DNA of 55,925 bases from Helicobacter sp. TUL (GCF_002287135.1 NZ_NESU01000012.1:1-55925), one strand, 5' to 3'. Positions 44,678 through 55,135 are shown, numbered from the stretch's first letter. Notes: generated by a model from the sequence alone, not told the origin. Numbers and translations are program-made.

Positions 44678-46705
44678 ATGCCTCTCTCTCGCCTCAATCA
44701 AGAACAATATCGCGCCGCAACTGCTAAGCAAGGCTATAATCTTATCATTGCTTCGGCTGGAACAGGTAAAACCTCCACGATTGTAGGGCGTATCGCGTTT
44801 TTGCTCCAAAATGGCGTGCACCCCAAGGAGATTTTACTCTTGACCTTTACAAACAAGGCGAGTCAAGAAATGATTGAGCGTGTGGGGAGATTTTTTGGTG
44901 CTAAAGTCGCTGGTGAGATAGAATCTGGCACATTTCACGCCGTGGCATATCGATACCTCAAAGAACATTTGCATATTAGCCTTAAGCAACCAAAAGAGCT
45001 AAAGATTCTATTAAAAAGCCTTTTTGAAAAGCGCGTGTTTAGCGATCGTAGCTCGGCATCGGTTTATACTTCACAATATCTCTATGATAGCTATTCGCTA
45101 TATCTTAATAGCGGATCGACACTAAGCTTTGGTGAGTGGATATGCCAAAAAATTCCTGCACAAGCGCCATATGTCAAGATTTATGAAGATGTATTGGCGG
45201 AATTTGATGAGCTGAAGCGATACCACAATTATGCGGATTATAATGATTTGTTATTGCTTTTTAGAGATGAGATTACGCGCAATGTATTGGAGTTTGCTGA
45301 AGTGTTGTGTGATGAATACCAAGACACAAATCCCTTGCAAGATTCTATATTGCAGGCTTTGAATCCAAAAAGTCTGTTTTGTGTGGGGGATTATGATCAA
45401 AGTATTTATGCGTTTAATGGAGCGGATATTGGGATTATAGGAAATTTTACGACTAAGTATCCAAATGCGCAGGTTTTTACGTTGAGTAAAAATTATCGTT
45501 CTTCAGAAAAGATTTTGTCTCTAGCTGATAGGCTTATTAAGCATAATCCTAGAATCTATCCTAAAAGCTTGGAGGTTATCAAGGAGGGCGCTTTTGCATC
45601 GCCAAAACTCTTGGGCTTTGAAGAGTTGTTTGCGCAATATCAAGGGATTGCTAAGCATATCGCGCTAAGTAACTATAAGCACGAAGATATTGCTATTATT
45701 TTTCGTAATAATGCAAGTGCTGATGGTTTGGAGGCTTGTTTGCGTGAGCTTGGAATCTCGTGCAAACGCAAGGGTAGCACAAGCTTTTTTGATAGCAAGG
45801 AAGTTTCTGTTGTGCTTGATATTTGTGCGATAGCAACATATCCGCGTGATATGATGGCATATATTCATATTTTGGGCTATGGCAAGGGCATAGGTAATGC
45901 AATGGCAAAGGATATTTATGAATCTTTATTGCGACTTGGGAATGGCGTAGCGCTTAGAGGGCTTTTTAGTCCGGATCTTTTGGTGCGCCCTTATGAACAG
46001 AAAGCAAAAAATACAGAGCTTGGACTTTTTGATGATTTTTTTGCCTTGCAAGCACAAAATCGCTTTGATGAGCATATTTCTAAGCAATTTGCTTCACACC
46101 CTATTTTGGAACACCCAAAGCTTACTCTTAAGGGTGCGCAGTTTTTGGATACATTTTTTGCAATGCTTAGTGAGATACACGATATTACAAGCCCAAAGGA
46201 TTGTATTGCGCGCATTGCACATAGTCAATTTTTTAAGGATATCGCGTATCATCTCGCGCAAACTCGCGCCAAAAACAAAGATGGAAGTATAGATTCAGAG
46301 CGTTTGCAAAAGGCATTAGATAATATTGATCGCAAAGTTTCTTTGTTGCGCGATTTGGCGTGTAATTATAAAGAAATGGGAAAATTTCTTAATGCTATGG
46401 TGCTTGGCTCAAGCGAGGCAAATGAGGGTAGCGGCGTAAATCTCCTTAGCGTGCATGCCAGCAAGGGCTTAGAATTTAGAGATGTATATATTGTGGATTT
46501 AATGGATGGGCGATTCCCAAATGTGAAATTGATGAATAAAGGTGGGAGTTTGGAAGAGGAGCGGCGACTTTTGTATGTAGCCATTACACGCGCTAAGGAA
46601 AACCTCGTGCTTTCTTATGCCAAAAGAGATGCGCTTAAGGGCATTGATTATGAACCCTCAAGATTTTTGTATGAGACTAAACTTTTGAAGAAAAATACAC
46701 CATAA
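44678..46705 (+). CDS. UvrD/Rep-family DNA helicase
   Basis: This superfamily I 3'-5' helicase unwinds DNA in repair or replication restart. The 675 residues hold all motifs in order: QEQYRAATAKQGYNLI (Q motif), ASAGTGKTST (Walker A, near residue 28), LTFTNKASQEM, CDEYQDTNPLQ (motif II), VGDYDQSIYAFNGAD, SKNYRSSEKIL, LLSVHASKGLEFRDVYIV and RRLLYVAITRAKENLVLS. It cannot be told from sequence alone whether it is orthologous to UvrD or Rep of other Helicobacter. It follows the 24-residue frame by five bases. Confidence 0.9.
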   Translation: MPLSRLNQEQYRAATAKQGYNLIIASAGTGKTSTIVGRIAFLLQNGVHPKEILLLTFTNKASQEMIERVGRFFGAKVAGEIESGTFHAVAYRYLKEHLHISLKQPKELKILLKSLFEKRVFSDRSSASVYTSQYLYDSYSLYLNSGSTLSFGEWICQKIPAQAPYVKIYEDVLAEFDELKRYHNYADYNDLLLLFRDEITRNVLEFAEVLCDEYQDTNPLQDSILQALNPKSLFCVGDYDQSIYAFNGADIGIIGNFTTKYPNAQVFTLSKNYRSSEKILSLADRLIKHNPRIYPKSLEVIKEGAFASPKLLGFEELFAQYQGIAKHIALSNYKHEDIAIIFRNNASADGLEACLRELGISCKRKGSTSFFDSKEVSVVLDICAIATYPRDMMAYIHILGYGKGIGNAMAKDIYESLLRLGNGVALRGLFSPDLLVRPYEQKAKNTELGLFDDFFALQAQNRFDEHISKQFASHPILEHPKLTLKGAQFLDTFFAMLSEIHDITSPKDCIARIAHSQFFKDIAYHLAQTRAKNKDGSIDSERLQKALDNIDRKVSLLRDLACNYKEMGKFLNAMVLGSSEANEGSGVNLLSVHASKGLEFRDVYIVDLMDGRFPNVKLMNKGGSLEEERRLLYVAITRAKENLVLSYAKRDALKGIDYEPSRFLYETKLLKKNTP

Positions 46706-46730
46706 ATCCATAAAGTTGCTGAAGTATCTC

Positions 46731-46759
46731 TTGACAAACGTTAGCAAAATGACTATAAT
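46731..46759 (+). promoter_or_regulatory. Consensus promoter of the tRNA-Lys/Glu/Val/Asp cluster
   Basis: TTGACA at 46731-46736 and TATAAT at 46754-46759 are separated by 17 bases, an exact match to the vegetative consensus. It lies about 45 bases upstream of tRNA-Lys. Confidence 0.88.
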
Positions 46760-46803
46760 TTCGCTTTTTTGTAACAAAAGGTGCAGGGCTAAAATAGCTT
46801 GAT

Positions 46804-46879
<76 letters not shown>

Positions 46880-46908
46880 CTTCAATGATTTTCTTTGTAA
46901 ATAAAAGT

Positions 46909-46983
46909 GGCCCCTTCATCTAACGGTTAGGATACCACCCTTTCACGGTGGCTACAGGGGTTCGAATCCCCTAGGGGTCACCA
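46909..46983 (+). tRNA. tRNA-Glu (anticodon UUC)
   Basis: GGCCCCT pairs with AGGGGTC. The anticodon stem CCACC/GGTGG closes the loop CTTTCAC (TTC). GGTTCGAATCC forms the T-arm and CCA is encoded. Confidence 0.96.
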
Positions 46984-47001
46984 CTTTTATTTATTTCCTT
47001 T

Positions 47002-47077
47002 GGTCGCTTAGCTCAGTTGGTAGAGCGCCACCCTTACAAGGTGGATGTCATAAGTTCGAGTCTTATAGCGACCACCA
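47002..47077 (+). tRNA. tRNA-Val (anticodon UAC)
   Basis: GGTCGCT pairs with AGCGACC. The loop CTTACAA, closed by CCACC/GGTGG, gives TAC. CCA is encoded. Confidence 0.96.
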
Positions 47078-47095
47078 TTCTTATTCTAATAAGGT

Positions 47096-47172
47096 GGAGC
47101 GGTAGTTCAGTTGGTTAGAATACCTGCCTGTCACGCAGGGGGTCGCGGGTTCGAGCCCCGTCCGTTCCGCCA
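47096..47172 (+). tRNA. tRNA-Asp (anticodon GUC)
   Basis: GGAGCGG pairs with CCGTTCC. The loop CTGTCAC, closed by CCTGC/GCAGG, gives GTC. CCA is encoded. Last tRNA of the cluster. Confidence 0.96.
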
Positions 47173-47193
47173 TTACATATATTTCTCTCTTTT

Positions 47194-48105
47194 TTAATAC
47201 AACATCCAAACCCAAAATGGTATTGATACTGCACTAAACAGCAATCCAAAAGCAATCGCACTTACTGCAAGATTGGAATCTAGCTTTGCTTTCATGACCA
47301 TAGCTCCAGCAAGAGTCATAGTCGGCATAGCAGTTTCAAAGATAGCAATCATCATAGATGGCGATGAGGATATGTGGAGGATATGAGTTATACCTATAAA
47401 AATAAGTGGTGCTAAAAGCATTTTGCCTATTATGACAAGCGTTACGCTTTTGTAGGAATTTTTAATCGCACTAAAGCCCAAAGAAAGCCCAATGGCAAAG
47501 AGTGCCACAGGTGTCGCTGAATGCCCAAAAAGCGTAATAGGACCAAAGATAAATGATGGTAATTTGATAAGGCTACATACTAATCCCAAGATAAGCGCGA
47601 TAAATGGCGGAAACATCACAATAGCTTTGATATTTTGGATTAGGCTTGGTTTGTTGGGGTATGCGAGATTGATAACAAATGAACCAAAAAGTAAAATTGG
47701 TAGCATAGTGGCTAGAGCATCATAACAAATCACCTCACCCATATATTGTGGATCTGGATAGAGCGCAGAAATGATAGGTATCCCCACAAAGAGTGTGTTA
47801 CCAAAGCATGTAAGCAGTGCCATACTTACTAAGGTAATTTTTGAGAATCTAAGCATTTTGCCAAGGACTATGATGATACAAGTTGTTAGGATATTAGAGC
47901 AGAGCCCTATGGCGATCACTCCTAGCAGTTCTGTATCAAATTTGAGCTTGTAGGTATTTTCAAAAATAAGACAGGGGAGAGCAAAGAGCAGGGCAAAATC
48001 AAGAAACATCTTGGATTGCTTTTGTTTGAGGACACCCAATCTTTTGGCGACATAACCACCAAAAAGCAGCACAAAAATCGTAAATAATGGCTCAAAGACA
48101 AACAT
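47194..48105 (-). CDS. AEC-family (auxin efflux carrier-like) membrane transporter
   Basis: The 303-residue protein has about ten hydrophobic segments. It opens FVFEPLFTIFVLLFGGYVAKRLG and has paired five-helix halves. FIALILGLVCSLIKLP and GHSATPVALFAIGLSLG in the middle are typical of the AEC family. Substrates of bacterial members are organic acids or amino acids; here unknown. AAGGAGAAAGGA precedes the ATG. It lies 33 bases downstream of the cyclophilin gene and ends next to the tRNA cluster. Confidence 0.85.
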   Translation of the reverse strand: MFVFEPLFTIFVLLFGGYVAKRLGVLKQKQSKMFLDFALLFALPCLIFENTYKLKFDTELLGVIAIGLCSNILTTCIIIVLGKMLRFSKITLVSMALLTCFGNTLFVGIPIISALYPDPQYMGEVICYDALATMLPILLFGSFVINLAYPNKPSLIQNIKAIVMFPPFIALILGLVCSLIKLPSFIFGPITLFGHSATPVALFAIGLSLGFSAIKNSYKSVTLVIIGKMLLAPLIFIGITHILHISSSPSMMIAIFETAMPTMTLAGAMVMKAKLDSNLAVSAIAFGLLFSAVSIPFWVWMLY

Positions 48106-48138
48106 TCCTTTCTCCTTGCTTTGTGTCTAAAGCGCGTG

Positions 48139-48645
48139 TTAGTTTTCTTGAGGTTCTTCCTCAAAAATTTCAATAGATTCTATAATATCACCTTGCTTGA
48201 GTGAATCTAAAACCTTGAGACTTTCGCGTTTGTTGGGTTGTATGCGTCCAAAAACGGTGTGTTCACCATCAAGATGAGGTTGCTCCAAGAAGCAAATAAA
48301 AAATTGGCTACCACCAGTATCACGCCCTGCGTGTGCCATAGAAAGTGAGCCTTTTTTATGTAGGTTTGGATTGTCTTTTAATTCACAACGGATTCTATAT
48401 CCCGGACCCCCTGTGCCATTGCCTATAGGACAACCACCTTGCGCAACAAATCCAGGTATTACGCGGTGAAAAGTGAGGTTATTATAAAAACCATCTTTTG
48501 CGAGGGTAGCAAAGTTGGTTACGGTTTGGGGTGCATCATCGGGAAACAATTTAACAAGCATAGAGCCTTTATTTGTCTTAATAAGCGCGTAGTTAAGCTT
48601 TTGTAATTCCTGTGGATTGATGTCAAAAACCTTTAATTCTTCCAT
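48139..48645 (-). CDS. ppiA: Cyclophilin-type peptidyl-prolyl isomerase
   Basis: This enzyme speeds cis-trans isomerisation of proline bonds. The 168 residues contain the core FHRVIPGFVAQGGCP with the catalytic arginine, GTGGPGYRIRCEL, and FFICFLEQPHLDGEHTVFGRI. There is no signal peptide, so it is cytoplasmic. AAGGAG lies before the ATG. The ppiA symbol follows the Helicobacter usage; ppiB would be equally suitable. Confidence 0.92.
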   Translation of the reverse strand: MEELKVFDINPQELQKLNYALIKTNKGSMLVKLFPDDAPQTVTNFATLAKDGFYNNLTFHRVIPGFVAQGGCPIGNGTGGPGYRIRCELKDNPNLHKKGSLSMAHAGRDTGGSQFFICFLEQPHLDGEHTVFGRIQPNKRESLKVLDSLKQGDIIESIEIFEEEPQEN

Positions 48646-48728
48646 GAAAAACTCCTTAATCGTGAGGTAAAAATACGGCGTATTTTACCGATATAGCAAC
48701 ATACTTTCGCTTAAAAAAGGACAAAAAA

Positions 48729-49718
48729 TTGCAAAGGATTGCAAGGGTTATGAGCATTGTCTGTATGTGTGTATTGCTGCATGCAGATGTGTATGATGAA
48801 GATATGCTTATACAAGAGGGTGTTATAGATTCATTTGGGATTCATAAGTCCTCGCCTTTGCGTGGGTTAGATTCTAGATTGGGTGAGGGGCTAGATTACG
48901 CATCTTTATCAAAAGAGAATCTTGATGATATTTCTAATCAAAATACAGCCCCTATGCTTTCTTCTGCGCTTTTGCCTCAACAATACATTCTCCCAGAACC
49001 TTTGCCAGATTGGATTTATGCCACAGCGATTATCGAGGTGCATTTTAATGATGGCTCTATGCGTCGAGGTTTTGCAAATATGCTTAAAAATGGTTTGTAT
49101 ATTACTTCAAGTGAGGTTGTGTATAGTGCCTCGCTCATACCGCGTCGCGTGTATGTCAAAATGCAAGATTCTAGCGCGCCTGAAATTATTTGTGTTGCAA
49201 AATTGCATCTTATGGCTGTGGATACCCAAAGTGGCTTAGCGCTTTTGGAAAATATCGCAAGCACAGATGATTATTGCAATGTTGTGCAAAAGAGTTACTA
49301 TCACGATAGAATCCAAAAGCGTGTTACAATAGATGTCTTTAACAAAACACCAAGCATAAATCCTAATCAAAATGTATTATTTCCTTATGTGGATAAATAT
49401 TATTCTTTTGTGCCAAAAACAATGCAAGTTGGTGAAGTAGAGACGTATTATGATCAAGCGTCTGCTACATATGTCAAATATGGCTATCAGTTAAAACGCG
49501 ATTGGTATCCTAATTTTGCCTATGGTAAGGGGATTTTTGACACAAAAGGGAATTTTTTGGGACTTATTAGCCTTACATATCATAGTTATTTGCCTGTGCT
49601 TGTCAAAAAAGAAGTGGTGCAAGATTTTTTGTGTTCGCTTGATGAAAAAAAGGTGCTTCAAGATGGAGATATTGCAAAAAGTTGCGCGGCATTGCACAAA
49701 AGACAAAGATTTTTTTAA
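48729..49718 (+). CDS. Exported trypsin-fold-like protein without a visible catalytic triad
   Basis: The 329 residues start at TTG 48729 after AAAGGA; an ATG at 48750 is an alternative. A signal peptide (RVMSIVCMCVLLHADV) is followed by a disordered acidic region. From about residue 105 the layout recalls trypsin/DegP folds: GFANMLKNGLYITSSEVV in place of the histidine strand, AVDTQSGLALLEN at the aspartate position, and YGKGIFDTKGNFLGLISL in place of the serine loop. Histidine and serine are both missing, so it is probably a non-catalytic relative. Family resemblance is by eye. Confidence 0.6.
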   Translation: MQRIARVMSIVCMCVLLHADVYDEDMLIQEGVIDSFGIHKSSPLRGLDSRLGEGLDYASLSKENLDDISNQNTAPMLSSALLPQQYILPEPLPDWIYATAIIEVHFNDGSMRRGFANMLKNGLYITSSEVVYSASLIPRRVYVKMQDSSAPEIICVAKLHLMAVDTQSGLALLENIASTDDYCNVVQKSYYHDRIQKRVTIDVFNKTPSINPNQNVLFPYVDKYYSFVPKTMQVGEVETYYDQASATYVKYGYQLKRDWYPNFAYGKGIFDTKGNFLGLISLTYHSYLPVLVKKEVVQDFLCSLDEKKVLQDGDIAKSCAALHKRQRFF

Positions 49719-49757
49719 AAGACTATGGTATTTTGCAATTTCTATGGGGATTGGTGC

Positions 49758-49786
49758 TTGACTTTTTGAGAAAACTTCTTTATAAT
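49758..49786 (+). promoter_or_regulatory. Promoter of tRNA-Asn
   Basis: TTGACT at 49758-49763 and TATAAT at 49781-49786 are separated by 17 bases, upstream of the tRNA-Asn gene. Confidence 0.8.
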
Positions 49787-49802
49787 TACGCTTTTTTGAA
49801 AT

Positions 49803-49877
49803 TCCGGATTAGCTCAGCGGTAGAGTAGGCGGCTGTTAACCGCTTGGTCGCAGGTTCGAATCCTGCATCCGGAGCCA
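49803..49877 (+). tRNA. tRNA-Asn (anticodon GUU)
   Basis: TCCGGAT pairs with ATCCGGA. The loop CTGTTAA gives GTT, closed by GGCGG/CCGCT. GTTCGAATC forms the T-loop and CCA is encoded. Confidence 0.96.
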
Positions 49878-49938
49878 TCTTCTTTTTAAGACTTCAGATA
49901 TACTTTTTCAATCACGATTTTTAGATATAGGTTTTATT

Positions 49939-52149
49939 TTAGAGCTTGATAATTTTTGCACCAAAACCACCTAGATTCAGTGGTGCATCACCAAAGGATT
50001 GGATTTTTGGGTGAGATTTTAAAAATTCTGCCACAGCTGCACTTAGTTTGCCTGTGCCAATCCCATGATACACAAGCACTTCATCAAATCCTGTTATGAG
50101 GGCATTTGAGAGAAAATCATCAAGTGTTTCTATAGCCTCTTGGACACGCATTCCGTGGAGATCAAGACTCACATTTGTAGGCTTTGAGGGCGTGGGCGAT
50201 GTTTTGGAATGTATTGCTTGGGGTTTTTGTGTAGGTTTTAGTTGGTGGAGTGGGAGTTTGAGGCGCACACCATTTTCAAGTTCAAGGCTACACATTTTTC
50301 CCATAATCTCGATAATCACTCCGCGACTTTGTCCGTATTTGGCATAATCACCTTTTTTGAGGCTTGTTTCTTTGGGTTTATTTGGGGTGTAGTGGTGTGT
50401 ATGTGTTTGTAAGATTGCATTTGCTGTGTTGATACCACGATGAATGGCTTTGTTGTCATTTTCTTTCATATGTTTTTTAAGTTCATTAAGGGCATTGCGA
50501 TAAGTGCGTTCTAGTTCGGTTTTTATGTGCGTGTATTCGCGTTCATAATTTGTAATAGTTTCATTTAGGGCTTGTGCTTTGCGTTCATACGCTTGTTCTT
50601 TTTGCTCTAAGAGACGCATTTTTTGTTTGAGTTCTCGCTCAAGTGTGCTAGAGCGCTCAATAAGTTCGTTTAAATATTTTTTATCCTCGCCATAGACTTC
50701 TTGTGCGCGATTGATTAAAGTCGCTGGAATCCCATAGTTTTTGGCAGTTTCAAACGCGTAACTTTTGCCAATGCTACCTTGCAAAAACTCATAAAGTGGG
50801 CGTGATTTTACTTCATCATACAAGGCTGCAATTAATGCGACATCTTCCCTATTTGCCATCAATGCCGCAAGGCTCTTGTGGTGTGTGGTAAGAATAATCT
50901 TGCATTGTTTGTGGCTTAGGTGCTCTAAAATGACTTTGTATAGACTTGCTGCCTCTTGAGAATCTGTGCCCAGTTCAATCTCATCGATACCTAGTAAAAA
51001 ATTATCCTCACCCAAAATTTGTGCAAATTCCACCATACGCCCTGCAAATGTTGAAATGTCATTTTTGCTATTTTGTGGATCTGAAATAATGGCAAAGATA
51101 TGTTTAAAAAGTGGGATTTTAGAGTGCGCGGCATTGATTTTTAGTGGCAAGAGATATTTGCTTAGCAAACTTGCACACAAAATGGATTTTAATAAAATGG
51201 TCTTACCTCCGGCATTAACGCCAGTAATAAGGGTGATTTTTTTGTGAATCTCGATATTTAGAGGCTTTGGATTTTTAAGGATTGGATGACAAAAATCTTT
51301 TAGCACAATATCTTCTTTGCTAGATTCATACACAAATTCCAAATTATACGCCTTGGCAAAACTATGACGCGCATAGATATGATCAAATTTATCAAATTCT
51401 TTATTTAAAAATCGCAAAAACATAAGTTGCTTTTGCAAACTCGCGCTTAAATCTTTGCAAAGCTCATATAGGAGGGATTGGAGCGTGTCATTGAGGCTAC
51501 TTTGCTTTGTTTTTAGTTCGGCGATATTTTGTGGGAGGACATAAAAAAAGCCATTGGCACTACGCGCGATAATGATGCCTTTGAGCGCATTATTAAACCC
51601 AGCCTTTAGCAGTAGGCATTCTGTTTGGTTAATGTAGTGAATCTGCTGATCTACAAGATATGTTTTTATGCTTCCAAGTAGGGCATTAAAAGCTTGTGTG
51701 ATATGCTGTTGTGTGCGAGCAATAGCGTCTTTTATGCCATCAATATCTGGATAAATCCCACGCTTTAATTCGCCATCATCTTCAAAGATCTCACAAAGTT
51801 GTGCAATATGTGGTGGGATTTGGATTGAATCTAGCCAAGCGTGAAGATGTGGCGTATCTTCTTTTATGAGGCGTTTTAGGTAGGCAAAATATCGCACAAG
51901 TTTTACAAATTCAAAAATATCCTCAAAACTTAAAACACCAAACTTTTGGAGATGAGTAAGGGCGCTTTGTAAGTCTTTTAGCTTTGGGAGTGGGCTTATG
52001 CGTGTAGATTCTAATTCTTGTAAAAAATGGGCAAAAACTCGTCTATCGCCACTAAATGCAAAGTCTTTGGGGCGTGCCAAAAAACTCTCAAAAGTATGGA
52101 TAAAATCCTCTAAATCAAGGGCATTGATAAGTTTAGAGAGTGCGTGCAT
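49939..52149 (-). CDS. mutS2: MutS2 (recombination-suppressor ATPase with Smr domain)
   Basis: MutS2 of Helicobacter inhibits recombination and helps oxidative damage repair. The 736 residues have a MutS-type core and ATPase with Walker A TGVNAGGKTILLKSIL at about residue 310, then EIELGTDSQEAASL (Walker B) and LTTHHKSLAAL. A long coiled coil follows (about 490-560). The C-terminal Smr nuclease-like domain holds SLDLHGMRVQEAIETLDDFL and the LVYHGIGTGKL loop. MutS1-type mismatch domains are absent. Confidence 0.94.
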   Translation of the reverse strand: MHALSKLINALDLEDFIHTFESFLARPKDFAFSGDRRVFAHFLQELESTRISPLPKLKDLQSALTHLQKFGVLSFEDIFEFVKLVRYFAYLKRLIKEDTPHLHAWLDSIQIPPHIAQLCEIFEDDGELKRGIYPDIDGIKDAIARTQQHITQAFNALLGSIKTYLVDQQIHYINQTECLLLKAGFNNALKGIIIARSANGFFYVLPQNIAELKTKQSSLNDTLQSLLYELCKDLSASLQKQLMFLRFLNKEFDKFDHIYARHSFAKAYNLEFVYESSKEDIVLKDFCHPILKNPKPLNIEIHKKITLITGVNAGGKTILLKSILCASLLSKYLLPLKINAAHSKIPLFKHIFAIISDPQNSKNDISTFAGRMVEFAQILGEDNFLLGIDEIELGTDSQEAASLYKVILEHLSHKQCKIILTTHHKSLAALMANREDVALIAALYDEVKSRPLYEFLQGSIGKSYAFETAKNYGIPATLINRAQEVYGEDKKYLNELIERSSTLERELKQKMRLLEQKEQAYERKAQALNETITNYEREYTHIKTELERTYRNALNELKKHMKENDNKAIHRGINTANAILQTHTHHYTPNKPKETSLKKGDYAKYGQSRGVIIEIMGKMCSLELENGVRLKLPLHQLKPTQKPQAIHSKTSPTPSKPTNVSLDLHGMRVQEAIETLDDFLSNALITGFDEVLVYHGIGTGKLSAAVAEFLKSHPKIQSFGDAPLNLGGFGAKIIKL

Positions 52150-52152
52150 GTG

Positions 52153-52509
52153 CTATTTGCTACAAGATTCTAAGAGGATTTTTATACCCTTGTATGGGGA
52201 GTTGTCTTTGCCTTGAAGTGATTTGATACCGCTTGTGATTTCAAAATCTTGCTTTTGGACTACAAGAGTATCGTCATTCATTTTGCACTGCAAGGATTCT
52301 CCACGATTAAAGGCATTTTGCAGTTCATAGAGGTTTTGTGCATCTTGATCTTGTAAATATGTGTAAACACCGCCTAAGCCCACGATAATAACAAGACTTA
52401 TGGTAATGCCAATACGCTTTTTTGTGTCAATTTCTTGTGAATCTTTTATAATCATTATAATGAGCGCGATAAGCAATGTAACAAAAATAACAAATAACAT
52501 ATAAGCCAT
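52153..52509 (-). CDS. Small membrane protein of unknown function
   Basis: The 118-residue protein has two membrane segments (FVIFVTLLIALIIMII and ITISLVIIVGLGGVYTYL) and a soluble C-terminal part with two cysteines (LQCKMNDDTL and LLESCSK). No domain is recognised. It lies between murC and mutS2; a small gene at this place is also found in H. pylori, so it is likely real and conserved. Confidence 0.7.
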   Translation of the reverse strand: MAYMLFVIFVTLLIALIIMIIKDSQEIDTKKRIGITISLVIIVGLGGVYTYLQDQDAQNLYELQNAFNRGESLQCKMNDDTLVVQKQDFEITSGIKSLQGKDNSPYKGIKILLESCSK

Positions 52510-52536
52510 AAAAATCCTTTTTAAGTGTTGTGTGTA

Positions 52537-53856
52537 TTATTTTTCACCGCGTAGTTGATAGGTGATATCCCCAGCCCCTAATCCTATAATAAGTGCATTT
52601 TGAAGATCACGCAGTTTGTGCATGTCATTATACAATGCAATGCCTTGATTTTCTTTTTTGATATGTGTGGCAAAGGTAGGTTTATAATGCGCAAATTCAG
52701 CAGGCAAGTCGATAGCTATTTCTTTTTCACCAGCACGCCACACAGGCAAAATTACTAATTCATCACAAAGATCAAAGCATGTTTTAAAACTTTGAAGATT
52801 CTCTACAAGGCGCGAGTATTTGTGTGGTTGCCAAATGGCGATAATACGATGTAAGTCACTAAGGTTAGCATAAATTCGGGCGCTTTTTAGCGTGGCTAGA
52901 ATCTCTGTGGGGTGATGTGCGTAATCATCAATAATAGTAGTCGCACCTTTTTGAAGTATATCAAAACGCTTTTTTATGCCTTTGAAATTACGGAGATTTG
53001 TAGCAATTTGTGCTGTATCTTTGCCCTCATCAAGTGCGCATAAAATCGCCAAAGAGGCATTAAGTGCGATATGCTCACCAAAACCATAGACTTGAAAAGT
53101 CCCTACATTTTTAAGTGTGAATCTCGTGTATGGTTCGCCATTATCAATCATATATGTGATATCACAAATATCGTGTTTGGGATTTAGCTTTGTGGCTTGG
53201 AGATTGACATTTTGGAGGTAGGTATCTTGGATATTGATAACGCGTTTTTTGGCAAGTTGCAAAAACGCATCGTATGCGCTATAAAATTCCTCTAGGTTGT
53301 GATTGTATGTTTCCATATGTTCGGGTTCGGCGTTTGGCACGATTGCATAATATGGGTTGGAATTTAAAAAGCTCTTATCAGATTCATCAGCTTCAAAGAT
53401 GAGATTCTCACTCGCACACGCACGCACATTAGAGCCAAATTCTTTAGAATCTGCGCCAATTATTGCGCCATATTCTGGAAATATACTGCTAAGCATTGCG
53501 CTTGTTGTGCTTTTGCCATGTGCTCCACAGATACTAAATACTCTTTTGTCCTTGAGGATAAATTCTAGGGCTTGTGATCGTGAAAGGACGGGGATTTTTT
53601 TTTCAAGAGCACTTAAGACTTCGACATTATCAGGTTTGATGATAGCAGAATGTATCACAAGATCTTGATCGGTAATGCAATCTGCGTTGTGTGGGATTGT
53701 GATAGGCACTCCTTGGGCCTTTAGTTCTTTTATGGCGTTGCTTTGTGCAATGTCAGATCCACTAATCTGTGCGCCTTGAGCCATAAGATAACGCGCTAAT
53801 CCAGAGATTCCAATCCCACCAATACCAATAAAATGTATTTTCATCGCTTTTTGCAT
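52537..53856 (-). CDS. murC: UDP-N-acetylmuramate-L-alanine ligase
   Basis: MurC adds L-alanine to UDP-MurNAc, the first amino-acid step of peptidoglycan synthesis. The 439 residues have the Rossmann loop [15 protein letters not shown], the ATP loop [15 protein letters not shown], and [11 protein letters not shown] with the [10 protein letters not shown] region. An AGGA lies eight bases before the ATG; a second ATG four codons in is possible. The gene follows the aminotransferase gene by seven bases. Confidence 0.95.
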   Translation of the reverse strand: MQKAMKIHFIGIGGIGISGLARYLMAQGAQISGSDIAQSNAIKELKAQGVPITIPHNADCITDQDLVIHSAIIKPDNVEVLSALEKKIPVLSRSQALEFILKDKRVFSICGAHGKSTTSAMLSSIFPEYGAIIGADSKEFGSNVRACASENLIFEADESDKSFLNSNPYYAIVPNAEPEHMETYNHNLEEFYSAYDAFLQLAKKRVINIQDTYLQNVNLQATKLNPKHDICDITYMIDNGEPYTRFTLKNVGTFQVYGFGEHIALNASLAILCALDEGKDTAQIATNLRNFKGIKKRFDILQKGATTIIDDYAHHPTEILATLKSARIYANLSDLHRIIAIWQPHKYSRLVENLQSFKTCFDLCDELVILPVWRAGEKEIAIDLPAEFAHYKPTFATHIKKENQGIALYNDMHKLRDLQNALIIGLGAGDITYQLRGEK

Positions 53857-53863
53857 TGTTGTC

Positions 53864-55018
53864 CTATTTGTGTATTTTTTGAAAATTTTGAAGAGATGTG
53901 CGTATGCGTTTTAGTGCGTCTGTGATAGTGGGCGTATCATACACAAGAGCAAGGCGCACATAACCTTTACCAACGCCATTGCGCCCCAAAAAGCTACCTG
54001 GTAGCACACTAATGCCTTCAGTGGCATATATATATTTGCAAAATTCCTCATCATCGCCTACATTAAGCCATACATAAAATGTATATGGACTGATGTGAAT
54101 ATCAGGGAATATTTTTTGGGCTACGCGGAGATTCTCTGCATAGATTGCGCGGCTTTGTTCTGGTGAGTGAAAATCTTCCCACGCATATGCAGCGGCTTTT
54201 TGGAGTGGCAGTGGGATAGCGCACCCAATGTATGTGCGATATAAACCATAGGCTTTTAAAATATCGCTATCTCCGGCAATAAATCCGCTTCTAAGTCCCG
54301 GAGCACTAGAACGCTTGGATATAGAATTAAGTGCTAGGATATTTTTAAAATTCGTATTCCCTGCTTTAAGACTTGCTTCTAGGATACTTGTTGGTTTTGT
54401 ATCGACATAAAGTTCGCTATAACATTCATCACTTAAAATTACAAAGTCATATTCAAGCGCTTTTTGCACCCATTCTATAAGTTCATCAAGCTCTAGGATA
54501 CTACCAGTTGGATTGTTAGGAGAGTTAAGAATCACAATTTGGGGCTTGTTTGGACTTGCTAAAAGAGATTGTAAAGAGGGCTTAAAGGCATTTTGTGGTG
54601 TGAGATTCATAAGGATTGTTTGAGCCCTGCACGCAATTGCCGCACCTTCATAGATTTGATAAAATGGATTAGGGTAGGCTATAGTAGGGTTTTGTGTGCC
54701 AAAGAGATAAAATTGGGGAAAATTAAAAAGCACCTCACGCGTCCCAAATGTAGGGATAATTTGTTGTGGATTTAGTTGTATGCCATAGCGATGAGCAATA
54801 AAGGCAAGTTGTGCGTTGATGAGATATTCCTCGCCACTTGATCTTGGATATTTATTGAGTAAAGACGTGTTTTCTTTGAGACTAAGTTGAATATTTTGTG
54901 GTGTTTGGAATTGTGGTTCGCCTATGGTAAGTGTGATAGGCGGTATTTGCGGTGGCATTATGCCACTAAGGAGGGCGCGGAGCTTTTCAAATGGATAGCT
55001 TTGGAATTGAGTTAGCAC
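53864..55018 (-). CDS. PLP-dependent class I/II aminotransferase (DapC-like)
   Basis: This 384-residue fold-type I aminotransferase has [11 protein letters not shown] at the cofactor site, [10 protein letters not shown] and the lysine signature [15 protein letters not shown]. In Helicobacter the enzyme next to murC is thought to act in lysine/diaminopimelate biosynthesis as succinyl-DAP aminotransferase; that specificity is inferred from context. It starts upstream of murC and is probably the first gene of the aminotransferase-murC-mutS2 unit. Confidence 0.82.
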   Translation of the reverse strand: MLTQFQSYPFEKLRALLSGIMPPQIPPITLTIGEPQFQTPQNIQLSLKENTSLLNKYPRSSGEEYLINAQLAFIAHRYGIQLNPQQIIPTFGTREVLFNFPQFYLFGTQNPTIAYPNPFYQIYEGAAIACRAQTILMNLTPQNAFKPSLQSLLASPNKPQIVILNSPNNPTGSILELDELIEWVQKALEYDFVILSDECYSELYVDTKPTSILEASLKAGNTNFKNILALNSISKRSSAPGLRSGFIAGDSDILKAYGLYRTYIGCAIPLPLQKAAAYAWEDFHSPEQSRAIYAENLRVAQKIFPDIHISPYTFYVWLNVGDDEEFCKYIYATEGISVLPGSFLGRNGVGKGYVRLALVYDTPTITDALKRIRTSLQNFQKIHK

Positions 55019-55135
55019 ACAAGATCCTTAATATAAGATATGTCGTAAAATCGGCTATTTTGCCTAAATACAAAGCACTTAAGGCTGTTATTGTAGTGAA
55101 AAAAACTTATATTTTAATTATTTGTGGAATTTAGC

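Noticed and set aside
44603-44821. Minus-strand 72-residue frame at the helicase start
   Set aside because: It overlaps the start of a well supported helicase on the other strand and has no ribosome site or family match.
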